A stretch of 45,782 bases of DNA from Bacillus sp. SG-1 (GTDB lineage: Bacteria > Bacillota > Bacilli > Bacillales > Bacillaceae_B). The DNA lies in the NCBI RefSeq assembly GCF_000181495.1, contig NZ_ABCF01000018.1:1-45782 (forward strand), in the 5' to 3' direction. Under the pieces are notes generated by a model. It saw only the letters and a list, made by a program, of their open reading frames with translations, was not told where the DNA came from and did not search any database. Each line of letters begins with the position of its first letter. Position 1 is the stretch's first letter. Both the position numbers and the translations under genes were made by a program. Below are positions 14,036 to 23,009 of the stretch, one piece after another.

Positions 14036-15280
14036 ATGAAACTTGGTTTGACAAGCAAAATAATCATCGGTTTAGTCGCAGGGGCGATTGCCGGTCTATT
14101 GTTAAATGTATTTGCAAAAGATGTATTTAATATTTTAGATCCGTATTTGTTCACCCCGTTAGGAAGAATTTTTCTAAACCTTATTTCCATGCTGGTCGTC
14201 CCGATCGTTTTTGTATCGATCGTTCTTGGCTCAGCCGGACTGGGTGATCCAAAAAAACTTGGCAGAATTGGATTAAAGACCATCCTTTTTTTCCTTGTGA
14301 CAACCTGTATTGCAATTGTAATAGGACTCAGCCTCGCGCATGTCATCGATCCGGGCCTTGTTGAAGGCATCGATCAAACAAGCAATGAAGGTTTTGAGGC
14401 AAAAGAAGCCCCTCCTGTCGGGGAAACGCTGATGAATATCATTCCAAAGAACCCATTGACCGCGATGAGCGAAGGCAATATGCTGCAAATCATTGCTTTT
14501 GCGATTTTCATCGGCATCGGTTTAACGGCACTTGGTGAAAAGACGAAAGGCATCTTCAAACTCGTAGAGCAGGCCAACGATCTATTAATGTACCTGGTCA
14601 CTCTAGTGATGAAATTTGCCCCTTATGGTACCTTTGGATTGATTGCATCCGCCATTGGAAGCCAGGGCTGGGGTGCCATCAAGGCCATGTGGCTCTATAT
14701 GATGGTCGTTATAATAGCATTAGTGATTCATGCTGTTGTCACTTACGGAGGTTCCGTACTGCTACTGGCTAAGAAAAGTCCTATCTGGTTTTTCAAAAAT
14801 TTCAGCCCGGCTATGAGTGTGGCTTTCAGTACATCGAGCAGTAATGCCACATTGCCGATTTCAATGGAAACCGCTCAGAAGCGCCTGAAAGTATCTGAAC
14901 CTGTCAGCTCCTTTGTTCAGCCTCTTGGTGCAACCATCAATATGGATGGAACGGCTATCATGCAAGGGGTCGCAACCGTGTTTATTGCCCAGGTATACAG
15001 TGTCGACCTTACAATGGGTGAACTGGTGACGGTGGTCTTAACCGCAGTGCTGGCAAGTATCGGAACGGCCGGCGTGCCTGGCGTAGGACTGATCCTGCTG
15101 GCGATGGTTCTGAGCAGCGTCAACCTCCCTGTGGAAGGAATCGGCTTAATCCTTGGTATTGACAGATTACTCGATATGGCAAGGACCTCCATCAATATTT
15201 CCGGCGATGCCGCTTGTGCGTTGATCGTTTCGGAGAGCGAGGGAAAGAGAGACGCATTGGATAGACCTGAAGAAAATTAA
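14036..15280 (+). CDS. Dicarboxylate/amino acid:cation symporter (DAACS family)
   Basis: 414 residues, normal for the glutamate/aspartate transporter family. About eight membrane helices with the two re-entrant loops: the serine-rich HP1 motif FSTSSSNATLP, the TM7 motif INMDGTA and the HP2 region ASIGTAGVPGVG. The family imports glutamate, aspartate or C4-dicarboxylates with sodium ions or protons; the NMDGTA and SSSNATLP forms fit an amino-acid rather than a DctA-type carrier, but this is an inference. ATG start with GGTGAGGG 7 bases upstream. It has its own promoter and terminator, so it is monocistronic. Confidence 0.93.
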   Translation: MKLGLTSKIIIGLVAGAIAGLLLNVFAKDVFNILDPYLFTPLGRIFLNLISMLVVPIVFVSIVLGSAGLGDPKKLGRIGLKTILFFLVTTCIAIVIGLSLAHVIDPGLVEGIDQTSNEGFEAKEAPPVGETLMNIIPKNPLTAMSEGNMLQIIAFAIFIGIGLTALGEKTKGIFKLVEQANDLLMYLVTLVMKFAPYGTFGLIASAIGSQGWGAIKAMWLYMMVVIIALVIHAVVTYGGSVLLLAKKSPIWFFKNFSPAMSVAFSTSSSNATLPISMETAQKRLKVSEPVSSFVQPLGATINMDGTAIMQGVATVFIAQVYSVDLTMGELVTVVLTAVLASIGTAGVPGVGLILLAMVLSSVNLPVEGIGLILGIDRLLDMARTSINISGDAACALIVSESEGKRDALDRPEEN

Positions 15281-15293
15281 CAATGGAATGTTA

Positions 15294-15325
15294 AAGAAGT
15301 CCTCCTATTAAGGGGACTTCTTTTT
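15294..15325 (+). terminator. Terminator of the DAACS symporter gene
   Basis: AAGAAGTCC (15294-15302) pairs with GGACTTCTT (15314-15322), followed by a T run to 15325. Confidence 0.85.
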
Positions 15326-15430
15326 GCGTCGTCTATTAATTCTTTTTAGTATGTAGAAAAAGGTGAGGTTATAGCTGTTGGGTCATCAGTCTCCCAAATC
15401 TATTTTTTTATAAAAATTATAAATTATAAC

Positions 15431-15496
15431 TTCGGAAATCAACCCTGTAATTATATAATATTCCTTTATAAATATTGGGAAAAATTTTACCAATAT
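15431..15496 (+). promoter_or_regulatory. Candidate promoter and operator of the MFS exporter gene
   Basis: TTCGGA (15431-15436) and TATAAT (15454-15459) are 17 bases apart. Directly downstream lies the inverted repeat ATATTGG (15472-15478) and CCAATAT (15490-15496), 11 bases apart, where a repressor could block initiation. No repressor gene is adjacent on this side. Confidence 0.4.
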
Positions 15497-15548
15497 GATG
15501 AAAGATAAAAAAAACGATCTCCTTTAAAATTTACACGGGGTGGTAATA

Positions 15549-16790
15549 ATGTACAGGAGTATTATAAAGAATAAAACTATACTATTTTATTTAATAGGCG
15601 GTGGAGTATCTCGATTAGGAGACATCTTATCTGGAATGGCTTTCCTTTTCATTGTATATGATTTAACTGGTTCGGAGGTTATGACTACAGGAATGGTGAT
15701 TGCTGGTACGTTACCTTATCTCTTATTTGGGTTAGTAGGAGGAGTACTAGGTGATTGGTTACCGAAAAAACGCCTTCTAATCTGCATAGACACTATACGA
15801 ATTCCTTTTCTGGGCTTAGTTATAGGGTTGTTCTATTTTGAACTGCTAAGCTATCTTTTATTATTAGTAGTCAGTTTTCTCATTCAACTTTTAGGATGCT
15901 TTTTTAACCCAGCACACCGAGCAATACTGCCTTTAATTACAACAGAGGAAGATCGAACAACTGTAAATAGTATTAATGATAGCTTAACTAGAGGAATCAC
16001 AGTGTTAACCCCAATCTTATCAGTTTTAATATTAAGATCAGTTGGTCCCATTCACTTCTTTACTGTTGATGCTATAAGTTACGCCATCAGTATTTTCTGT
16101 ATTTCCAAGCTTAGATTTAAAGAAGTACAGTATGAAGGAAAGCGTACGGTTAAAGAGATTTATAAGGCCATTATGCATTTTATGAAGTGGGCTAGGGCTG
16201 AAAGAACAATTCGACGGTTATTCTTGCTAACATTCTTTATAGTGTTTTTTAATACATGGGTATGGCAGGTAGGTATCTTGCTTGCACTTGAAGAAATATC
16301 CACAAATGGAGAAGAGTTATATAGTATCTTCCAAGGGGTTTTTGGTTTCATTATTATTTGTGCAAATCTGATGATCCCATTTTTCTTTAAGAAAATGACC
16401 TTGAAAACTTACTTACTTGGATCCACTATTTGGGCTATAGGAATTATAGTTATCGGGACTTTTTATGGAATTTTACCATTGTTTTTGGGAGCCGTTATCG
16501 TGGGGATTGGTTTACCACTAGCAGGGTTAGCTCGGGTTTATCTATTGCAAACGTTGGTTCCTCAGGATATGCTTGGACGAGGTTTCAGCTTTAATGCTTT
16601 TTTATTATATTTAGCAAATACACTGGCCCTAACTATCTTCGGTGTATTAGTTTCATACTTTGCTATTAACAGCCTCTTTATCATTTCAGGAGTAATCATG
16701 TTATTTCCTGCTTTAATCTTTATTCTATTACTTTTATCTAAATTGGTTACGGTATACACTAGGCGTTCGCCCATAAAGTTTTTTAAATAA
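15549..16790 (+). CDS. MFS transporter, drug-efflux type (MefA-like group)
   Basis: 413 residues, about 12 membrane segments. The first half carries the loop 2-3 motif GGVLGDWLPKKRLLICIDTIR and the FFNPAHRAILPLITTEEDRT helix, both typical of the MefA/macrolide-efflux-like exporters. Substrate cannot be deduced. The start is ATG 15549 with GGGGTGG 5 bases upstream; the GTG at 15540 overlaps that site. The last 57 bases overlap, antisense, the end of the AraC-type gene. The DNA is visibly more AT-rich than the symporter gene before it, which may mean separate acquisition. Confidence 0.87.
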   Translation: MYRSIIKNKTILFYLIGGGVSRLGDILSGMAFLFIVYDLTGSEVMTTGMVIAGTLPYLLFGLVGGVLGDWLPKKRLLICIDTIRIPFLGLVIGLFYFELLSYLLLLVVSFLIQLLGCFFNPAHRAILPLITTEEDRTTVNSINDSLTRGITVLTPILSVLILRSVGPIHFFTVDAISYAISIFCISKLRFKEVQYEGKRTVKEIYKAIMHFMKWARAERTIRRLFLLTFFIVFFNTWVWQVGILLALEEISTNGEELYSIFQGVFGFIIICANLMIPFFFKKMTLKTYLLGSTIWAIGIIVIGTFYGILPLFLGAVIVGIGLPLAGLARVYLLQTLVPQDMLGRGFSFNAFLLYLANTLALTIFGVLVSYFAINSLFIISGVIMLFPALIFILLLLSKLVTVYTRRSPIKFFK

Positions 16791-17537
16791 TACATTATAA
16801 GCAGAAACAGAGGAAAACCCGTGTTGTAAAGCTATTTGTAGAATTGGTTCGTCTGTATTAACGAGATCATGCTGACTCTTAATTATACGATAGACCTGAA
16901 GCCAAGAATAAGGTGCGAGTCCAGTAGCCGACTTGAATTCATGTGAAAACTGATATTTATTCATCCCTGAAAGGGTTGCCATGTCCTCTAATGACCAGGA
17001 CTCGTGGTAACCCTCTTTTAAATGGCTAATTACAGATCTTACATTCTCTTTGGTACTAGGAAGTGTCGGAAAAGTAGTTTGATGACTTCCTAAACCATAT
17101 TTTAATAAAATAATCACAAGCTGCACTATACTATGCTCAAGAAGCAGTTCCTTTTCTAACTGTGTATCCTCCTCCTGCATAAATTCACGTAGAAAGTTTG
17201 CCCATTTTTGTACGTATTGATTATAGGAAGAGACCATGGCGAACTGCGGGTCAATCTTATAGGATTTTCCTAACGCATTCAATGTTTGAAAAATCAGGTC
17301 TGGTGATAATTCCACGAGGAACTTCTCATTTGAAACAGAAAGCTGGCGATGATCTTCGCCTGGGTTGAAAACCAAAAAGGCACTTTCATCAATTTTTATG
17401 TCACCGTATTTCGTTTGATAACGACTTTTTCCTGAAGGTGAAAAGATCATTTTATAGCTGCTATCATTTCGCCAATTCCGCTCACCTAATTGAGTTGTTC
17501 GCATCAATATAAGTCCTTGGTTATTCTGAACAATCAT
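16734..17537 (-). CDS. AraC-family transcriptional regulator
   Basis: 267 residues. The N-terminal part (about 1-130) looks like a cupin-type sensor with the FLVFNPGEDHR strand; the C-terminal part (about 165-267) is the double helix-turn-helix: SWSLEDMATLSGMNKYQFSH, then the conserved EPILQIALQHGFSSVSAYNV and FKKLYGRTPSVYR end. ATG start with GAGGTGGAGGAG 2-7 bases upstream. It is convergent with the MFS gene; regulation of that exporter is possible but not shown. The ligand is unknown. Confidence 0.9.
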   Translation of the reverse strand: MIVQNNQGLILMRTTQLGERNWRNDSSYKMIFSPSGKSRYQTKYGDIKIDESAFLVFNPGEDHRQLSVSNEKFLVELSPDLIFQTLNALGKSYKIDPQFAMVSSYNQYVQKWANFLREFMQEEDTQLEKELLLEHSIVQLVIILLKYGLGSHQTTFPTLPSTKENVRSVISHLKEGYHESWSLEDMATLSGMNKYQFSHEFKSATGLAPYSWLQVYRIIKSQHDLVNTDEPILQIALQHGFSSVSAYNVLFKKLYGRTPSVYRNQFR

Positions 17538-17798
17538 CTACTCCTCCACCTCTCTTGTCATCATTTTACCTTCAATCTCTTATTTACACTAAGATGTTTC
17601 AATTATTTAGTAAAGACATTCGAATTCTTTTTGAGTTGATTATTTTCTTCTTTTGTAGAATTACCGCTGAACACTTATTGTGTCTTAATAACATGCTTTT
17701 GAGCACTCTGAAACGCAGCGATAAATAGACAAAAAAACTGCCCATTTGACAAGTCTTTTCTCTTATGAATATAGTCAGAAACATACTTATTAAATCCA

Positions 17799-18380
17799 TT
17801 ACTTTAAACTCGATATAGGCTTCTCGTCTTCCTTTTCCTTTGACCGATAAAACTCTAACACTGCTCTCTCATACTCATTTTCAGCACTAAAATTTTCTTG
17901 ATAATTATCACCTATATAAATGGCAAGATATTTTAATGAGAAAAGACCTCTAATGGCAACCCGCGTTGACTACTAAGCATACAGCTATAAACTTATTTCC
18001 ACTTGAAATATCAGATAACACTTCATCAATAAAACAACTTATATCAAAAAGAAGAGTCGTTAATATTTAACGGGTCTGTTAAGTGAGAGAAAATAACAAG
18101 TAAGTTTACAAGTGTCTTAGCAAGGGCTTCAGCAGTAAACTCAATCTGTAATGGCGAGTAATTTGCAAAATTATCACTTGTTGAAATATAGCCCCCTTGA
18201 ATAACACTTTGTATCAACAGATTGAAAATTATTGGATTTCAAAATTAATGTTTGTGCCAGTTTTTTATCTCTAATGTTTGTTCATCGTGATAATTGTAAT
18301 GTTTATTCAAACCCAATAAAAATCCAGATACAAATGCAGCGATAATGATCTGCGAATAAGCGAGTATGCACGAGAAAAAC
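17799..18380 (-). pseudogene. Remains of an unrecognised gene (frameshifted), in the gene-free stretch 17538-18380
   Basis: Three consecutive coding-like blocks lie on the minus strand in shifting frames. From about 18238 a frame reads FNLLIQSVIQGGYISTSDNF and on through QIEFTAEALAKTLVNLLVIF to a stop near 18045; a second continues DISCFIDEVLSDISSGNKFI to near 17960; a third reads SLKYLAIYIGDNYQENFSAE and ends at TAA 17799. Upstream (18245-18380) another frame gives a hydrophobic piece, IIIAAFVSGFLLGL. Frame order and composition fit one decayed gene of at least 140 codons, perhaps with a second fragment. I do not recognise the family. 17538-17798 holds nothing I can support. Confidence 0.45.
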
Positions 18381-19184
18381 TTATATTTCTGAAGGAGTAG
18401 TTCTGGAAGCAGCCAATGCAGTTAAAGCCTTCTCAATATAACTATATACTTCTTCTGCAATTCCCAGAAATTCTTCAACATCTACATTACTATCCAAGTA
18501 ACACGCATACAGATAGTCAACTAAAGCTGAATCAATAGTGCAATAATCTGATATGGCACTATTCATCTTAGTAATGTCATCTTGCCAAACCCCTGTATCT
18601 TCTAAAACCAAAGAGTATAATGCACGAATCAATCTCTTTGAGTAACCTTTGGTATATCTAGATTTCAGTGTGTCATCATTGGCATTAGATAGAAAACCGC
18701 GAACGCGATACACAGCCTCTTGAGTGTCTGAATTCAAGTCTAATATGAACTCAGGTGAAATAAGAATAGGCGGTACTTCTTCGCCAATATCAGTACCATG
18801 TATACAAACACAGATTATCTTGATCCAAAATCCCCATTCATTGGGCTTACTTCTTACATCATCGAGTGAGCAAATAACCGTATCAATCTTAGTTACTAAT
18901 CGATATTTTTGTAAAATCTGGTCCTTCAGACATGATACTCTATCATAATCTATATCTCCTGGTCTTTCGCATACTATTGTAAAATCTGCATCAGACTTAA
19001 ATGGCTTAGCAGTACCTTTAGGAATTGAGCCACACATATAAATACTATGAATCTTTCCATTAAACTCTGAAAGCAAGCTAGCTGTATACTCCTCTACAAA
19101 AGTCTTGTACTCACTCTGAATATTAATCTTCTTTATAACCTTCTCCAAAACCATACCTGGTCTCCTTTTATCTTCTAAAATCAT
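18381..19184 (-). CDS. Nucleotidyltransferase-domain protein
   Basis: 267 residues. The pol-beta-type signature is CGSIPKGTAKPFKSDADFTI (G-S followed by D-x-D), with a third acidic strand at TKIDTVICSL. The remaining two thirds are helical, as in adenylyltransferases such as the aminoglycoside and lincosamide enzymes, but it matches none closely enough to name a substrate. ATG 19184 has GGGGGAG 5 bases upstream; a second ATG at 19154 also has a good site (AAAGGAG, 7 bases), so the true start is one of the two. Third NTase-fold gene of this window. Confidence 0.82.
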   Translation of the reverse strand: MILEDKRRPGMVLEKVIKKINIQSEYKTFVEEYTASLLSEFNGKIHSIYMCGSIPKGTAKPFKSDADFTIVCERPGDIDYDRVSCLKDQILQKYRLVTKIDTVICSLDDVRSKPNEWGFWIKIICVCIHGTDIGEEVPPILISPEFILDLNSDTQEAVYRVRGFLSNANDDTLKSRYTKGYSKRLIRALYSLVLEDTGVWQDDITKMNSAISDYCTIDSALVDYLYACYLDSNVDVEEFLGIAEEVYSYIEKALTALAASRTTPSEI

Positions 19185-19248
19185 TTTATCTCCCCCTGTT
19201 TAAAAGTATATCAATTTATAAATTTTTCTCTTATTTTTTTCACTATCT

Positions 19249-19320
19249 GCCCCTTTACTTGAACAAAGGGCTGCTGCTTGTTCAGCAAAAACCCCTTTCG
19301 TTGAATAAGAAGAAAGGGAC
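19249..19320. repeat. Two CCCTTT...TTGAA...AAAGGG hairpins in the gap 19185-19474
   Basis: CCCTTT-ACTTGAAC-AAAGGG (19251-19270) and CCCTTT-CGTTGAATAAGAAG-AAAGGG (from 19293) are similar stem-loops whose loops share TTGAA. Related single motifs occur at 20216, 20252, 21767 and 21915. They appear to be degenerate copies of a short dispersed repeat; the rest of the gap is AT-rich without a gene. Confidence 0.4.
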
Positions 19321-19474
19321 ATATATTTAACAATCGGGACCGATTACAACAGACCGTTCTGCACATCTAAGCTTTCCGGACAATCCTATTTTACCTAGTT
19401 CTCCTTCACTAAATTTATAATAGAGGCCTTGAATAAAGAAATTAATTCAATTTAGCCATAACAATTCACTAAAA

Positions 19475-20131
19475 CTAGAGCGTCTCCTCCAATTTCTGAA
19501 TCTTTGAATGGGAAAGCAAATAAACATTGCCTATAACATCGATTTTGTCTCCCTTTACACGTAGAGCACAATCTTTGTTCGATGCATAAATATCTATTTC
19601 TTCCGATAGGAAAGATAGTTCGCTTTGAACCAGCGCCATGTTATTCTCAAGATCAAAATGAGACAGGACGGAAAAATTGTCAAGACCGATTCCTTCATAA
19701 ACAGAGTTCATTTCAACTTCATCTCCAAAGCTTTTGGAACATAACCATTTAGCGGACATATTGATTGCACCAGCGCTTGCTCCCATCACAACGGCGCTGC
19801 TTTTTTTTATCAAATCCGATAATCCATATTCCTTCAAAAAACTATTTAGTTTAAGAATATCCCCTCCCAACAAGAAAATGACTGATGCATTTTGAATTAT
19901 CGTTTGGGACTCTTCCTTCTGTACTCGATAATTAATTAAGTGATATTCGTCAAACATAATCCCAGCCTGGTCAAGCCATGAGCGTTCAGTAGCACCATTA
20001 TTTTCGTAAATAGAAGGATTCGAGCTAATCATAGCAAGCGATTTTCTATCAGTTATATCCCCCTGTAACATTCTGGCCAGATTCTCAGGAAAAAAATTGT
20101 TAAACCAACCTAAATAGTAATGAGTTTTCAT
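19475..20131 (-). CDS. Peptidase S51 / class-I glutamine-amidotransferase-like protein
   Basis: 218 residues. The S51 (dipeptidase E, cyanophycinase) hallmarks are the FLLGGDILKLNSFLKE segment and the nucleophile elbow VVMGASAGAINMSAKW, in which the Ser of GASAG is the catalytic residue; a late HFDLENN could supply the histidine region. The family cleaves small Asp-containing peptides, but distant relatives are uncharacterised. The start is ATG 20131, with GGGGG 5 bases upstream; the ATG at 20143 overlaps that site and has none of its own. Stand-alone in an AT-rich stretch. Confidence 0.82.
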   Translation of the reverse strand: MKTHYYLGWFNNFFPENLARMLQGDITDRKSLAMISSNPSIYENNGATERSWLDQAGIMFDEYHLINYRVQKEESQTIIQNASVIFLLGGDILKLNSFLKEYGLSDLIKKSSAVVMGASAGAINMSAKWLCSKSFGDEVEMNSVYEGIGLDNFSVLSHFDLENNMALVQSELSFLSEEIDIYASNKDCALRVKGDKIDVIGNVYLLSHSKIQKLEETL

Positions 20132-20321
20132 AAGTACCCCCATAGAAAAGTGTAAATACCTATTCCTCGCTATACTTATTTCGTTTTCTTGTCACAAACA
20201 AAACACTATCAATTTGCCCAGATTGTTGAAACAAAGTTCTTCAACTAATCTGCCCCAACATTTGAACAATGCTATCTCTAAGATAATTGACTAACTTTCA
20301 AGATTTAGAGAATCAAGTTAA

Positions 20322-20879
20322 TCATAGTTCATTAATTTTTTTCAACAATTGTTCTGTATTTAAAATAGTAGCAAATTCTTCATTCAAAGTAGCTAACGTT
20401 GTATTATGAATAATCTCGAGCCCATCATAGTTACCATTTTGGTCATTCATCATCCCAAAGGTTGCAGTGGCATCTGAGATTAAATATGTATCAAAACCTA
20501 AATTCCCACTCATTCTTGAGGTAGTAAATACACAATGAGGAGTAGTTAAACCTGCTATTACCACAGTTTTGATGTTGGTAGCATGGAGAAATTTTTCTAG
20601 ATTTGTTCCGAGATAACTACTTTTAACCGTTTTGGCCATTACCACTTATCCATCAAATGGTTGAGCCACCTCTTTTTATATTGAATCCTTCATGATTTGG
20701 ATGAACAACAGAAGATGCATTTTTAAGACTTTTGTTGAATATGAATGACATTCCCACTTTTTTTCTCCAAGCTGTTAGTATTAGACCAATATTTTCTTTT
20801 GCATTAAGATTGTTTCGTTCTCCCACGTGGGATCATTAAATGCTTCTTGAAAATCTACAATTATTAAGGCAATACTGTT
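20322..20879 (-). pseudogene. Broken isochorismatase-family cysteine hydrolase
   Basis: The last 107 codons (from 20645) are intact and contain the catalytic cysteine loop VIAGLTTPHCVFTTSRMSGN and SDATATFG. Upstream, in other frames, are IALIIVDFQEAFNDP (near 20870, the catalytic-Asp strand), NIGLILTAWRKKVGMSFIFN, and NASSVVHPNHEGFNIK, in the order expected for the family, then AQPFDG followed by an in-frame TAA just ahead of VVMAKTV. So the gene has at least two frameshifts and one stop. An intact paralogue lies directly upstream at 20992-21549. Confidence 0.82.
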
Positions 20880-20991
20880 TCAATCCAATTTAAACTACCT
20901 CATTTCTGGATACTCTTATAAAAAGAACATCCCAATTTCCTACTAAGAAATTGGGAGCTGTTGGTAAGAAGATTGCTATGTTTATAGGACT

Positions 20992-21549
20992 CTATCTATA
21001 TGAATTATGAGTTGGATTGAATAATTCTTCTTCGGAATTTCGTACAATTGAAAAGTGTTCAACATTGTAGTGTCCATGTAGTGTTTGATTATGGTGCTTG
21101 ATAATTTGTTCAGCACTTAGTACCTCATTGTCAGTCGTAGAGTGGCCATCCCCGACTAATGTGACATCGAACCCACTAATGGTGGCAGTTCTAACTGCAC
21201 TGTCAATACAATGTTCTGTTGCACATCCCATAATTACCAGATGTTTGATTTGAAGAGATCTTAGATAACTTAGCAGTTCTGTTCCATGAAAGGAATTCGT
21301 TGCAGTTTTGTCGAAGATCTTAGAATCGGCTGGCACGTTAATGCTTTCATGAATTTGAAACCCTTCACCTTCACCTTGAGCAATATCCGTATCTCTTACA
21401 AAAATAACAGGAATTTCAAATAATTTAGCCTTTTCAATCACCATATTAACATTTGAAATCAACTGAGATTTGTTAAACACAGCGCTTGTTTCCTGACTTC
21501 CTTCTATTAATTCTTGTTGTACATCAATAATAAGTAATGCTTGACTCAA
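20992..21549 (-). CDS. Isochorismatase-family cysteine hydrolase
   Basis: 185 residues with an intact catalytic triad: D9 (LLIIDVQ), K81 (FDKTATNSF) and C114 (VIMGCATEHCIDSAVR, after the usual cis-peptide). The family includes nicotinamidases, N-carbamoyl hydrolases and isochorismatases; the substrate is not predictable here. The start is TTG 21549: AAAGGGG lies 8 bases upstream, there is no ATG in the region, and MSQALLIIDVQ is the normal family opening. Next to a broken paralogue. Confidence 0.88.
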   Translation of the reverse strand: MSQALLIIDVQQELIEGSQETSAVFNKSQLISNVNMVIEKAKLFEIPVIFVRDTDIAQGEGEGFQIHESINVPADSKIFDKTATNSFHGTELLSYLRSLQIKHLVIMGCATEHCIDSAVRTATISGFDVTLVGDGHSTTDNEVLSAEQIIKHHNQTLHGHYNVEHFSIVRNSEEELFNPTHNSYR

Positions 21550-21996
21550 ATAATTTTCCCCTTTCAGATTGAGGGAAATGCTTGATAGTAAATTAGTTAG
21601 GCAATTTCCCCATAGTATTTCTTGCTATTATTTTTTTAACTTTCATAATATCGACCTCCTGTATAAATTATTGACCTGGAATCCCAAGGGAATTTTCAGA
21701 CAACTAAATCTTATCATAAAACAGTAATAAAAGGATACTTTTACCAGAAGTCTTCTTCCGTTAAATGGCCCGTTTGTTGAATAAAACTTATCCATGGATA
21801 TGCATGAACAGGCTGGAATAAAAAAACAATATGATAAGTACATCAGTTTACAATAAAATTAATGGGTGTCATTTAAAATTGACTCATTTTATTAAGCAGC
21901 CACTTATACAATGCTCTCCCCTTAGTTGATTAAAGTACACTCAAAATAAACTTATTCAAGAATCACTGACTAATGTAAAGCTGCATCCCTACGACA
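21550..21996. other. 447 base stretch without a supported gene
   Basis: AT-rich. It holds two copies of the short motif GCCC(n)TTGTTGAATAA (21767) / CCCCTTAGTTGATTAA (21915) discussed at 19249, and a 66-codon minus-strand ORF (21643-21843) that has no ribosome binding site and no recognisable composition. I see no other structure. Confidence 0.5.
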
Positions 21997-22034
21997 AAAA
22001 GGCACCATTTATCCAAAATAAATAGGTGCCTTTT
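21997..22034 (-). terminator. Terminator of the HAD hydrolase gene
   Basis: AAAAGGCACC pairs with GGTGCCTTTT, and inside it ATTTAT with ATAAAT; the minus strand continues into five T residues. It closes the ten-gene minus-strand block that starts near 29.4 kb. Confidence 0.87.
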
Positions 22035-22045
22035 GTATAAATTTC

Positions 22046-22714
22046 CTATATAAGCTGTTTATTCAAAGAAGGAATTATAGTGATCAGTTCCGTGAAGTCA
22101 TTGATGATCATATCAGCCTGAATAAGTTCCTCTTTTCGCGCAAAATCAAAGTTACACCCTATAGAAACAAGCCCATTATCTCTCGCAGCTTTAAAATCTG
22201 ATAAACGGTCCCCTACAACCGCTGCATTGGATAGAGAATGTTTTTCGATGATGATTTTCACTAAGTCTGACTTGTTCAGGCTATCAATCTGTTCAATACT
22301 GAACGTCTCAGTCACCCACTTATCCAACCCATAGTAGTCTACGATTGCCTTTAGATATTCTGTTAGTCCATTGCTTGCTATGTAAATGTTATAACCATTC
22401 TCTTTCAACACTTTGAATACTTCCAGAACATTTTGGTATAAAGCACCTTTTCCACTATTTATATTTTCGATCAAGCTTTTAAGGAAAAAGGCATCCACTT
22501 GCTCCCTCTCAGCAATGGAGTACTGTGGCAGCAATGTTTCCCACACCTTTGGCAGTGGTACGCCCATGATTTCACGGTATTTATCAATAGGTGTCTCCGC
22601 ATTCCATTTATCTTGGGACCGAAGATGATTAAACGTATCGTGAAGTGACAGTTCCAATATTTTATCTGTTTGAAAAAGTGTTCCATCCATATCAAAAATA
22701 AGAGACAGATTCAT
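22046..22714 (-). CDS. HAD-superfamily hydrolase
   Basis: 222 residues with all four HAD motifs: DMDGT (nucleophile D8 and D10), SNG (IYIASNGLTEYL), the lysine region (NKSDLVKIII) and VVGDRLSDFKAA. The helical cap between motifs I and II makes it a subclass I phosphatase of the phosphoglycolate/beta-phosphoglucomutase type. Substrate unknown. ATG start with AAAAAGGAG 7 bases upstream. Last gene of the block, followed by a clear terminator. Confidence 0.9.
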   Translation of the reverse strand: MNLSLIFDMDGTLFQTDKILELSLHDTFNHLRSQDKWNAETPIDKYREIMGVPLPKVWETLLPQYSIAEREQVDAFFLKSLIENINSGKGALYQNVLEVFKVLKENGYNIYIASNGLTEYLKAIVDYYGLDKWVTETFSIEQIDSLNKSDLVKIIIEKHSLSNAAVVGDRLSDFKAARDNGLVSIGCNFDFARKEELIQADMIINDFTELITIIPSLNKQLI

Positions 22715-22772
22715 TTTTTCACTCCTTTTTGAGTGACCGTTTCAGACAGATTCTCTGTCTTAGATCCTGTTT

Positions 22773-22973
22773 TTATTCTTTCTTATTGCTATTGTAGCTT
22801 TTCACATAAGCATCCAGTAGCCATTGGTTTTTCTCCAGTAATTTCTCCACTGCAATTATACTCAGCAGAAATACGATTGCTGGTTCTTGAGTCTCAAACA
22901 AACCGGTTATAAGTAAAAATAGGAAAAAAGAAAAAACTAATAAAATGGTGAGGTAGGCTGTGCTTTCTTTCAC
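22773..22973 (-). CDS. Small membrane protein of unknown function
   Basis: 66 residues with a long hydrophobic stretch (about residues 6-42, probably two membrane segments, LTILLVFSFFLFLLITGL and FLLSIIAV) and a charged tail ending in KSYNSNKKE. I do not recognise it. The start is placed at GTG 22973, because AAGGAG lies 7 bases before it; the ATG codons at 22994 and 22991 lie upstream of that site and lack one. It lies 36 bases after the SDR gene and 58 before the HAD gene, consistent with the operon. Confidence 0.6.
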   Translation of the reverse strand: MKESTAYLTILLVFSFFLFLLITGLFETQEPAIVFLLSIIAVEKLLEKNQWLLDAYVKSYNSNKKE

Positions 22974-23009
22974 TATTAATCTCCTTATCATCATTGAGAT
23001 GCTTTCAAG

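Noticed and set aside
14011..14370. 119-codon and other long antisense ORFs under the symporter, glnA, ynbB and subtilisin genes
   Set aside because: Shadows of strongly coding frames; no binding sites, and the sense genes have intact family motifs.
17599..17799. 66-codon minus-strand ORF whose ATG overlaps the stop of the decayed gene
   Set aside because: No ribosome binding site; the composition (basic, hydrophobic, random-looking) does not resemble a protein I know.
21643..21843. 66-codon minus-strand ORF
   Set aside because: No ribosome binding site, odd Cys/Phe/Tyr-rich composition and no family resemblance; chance frame in AT-rich DNA.
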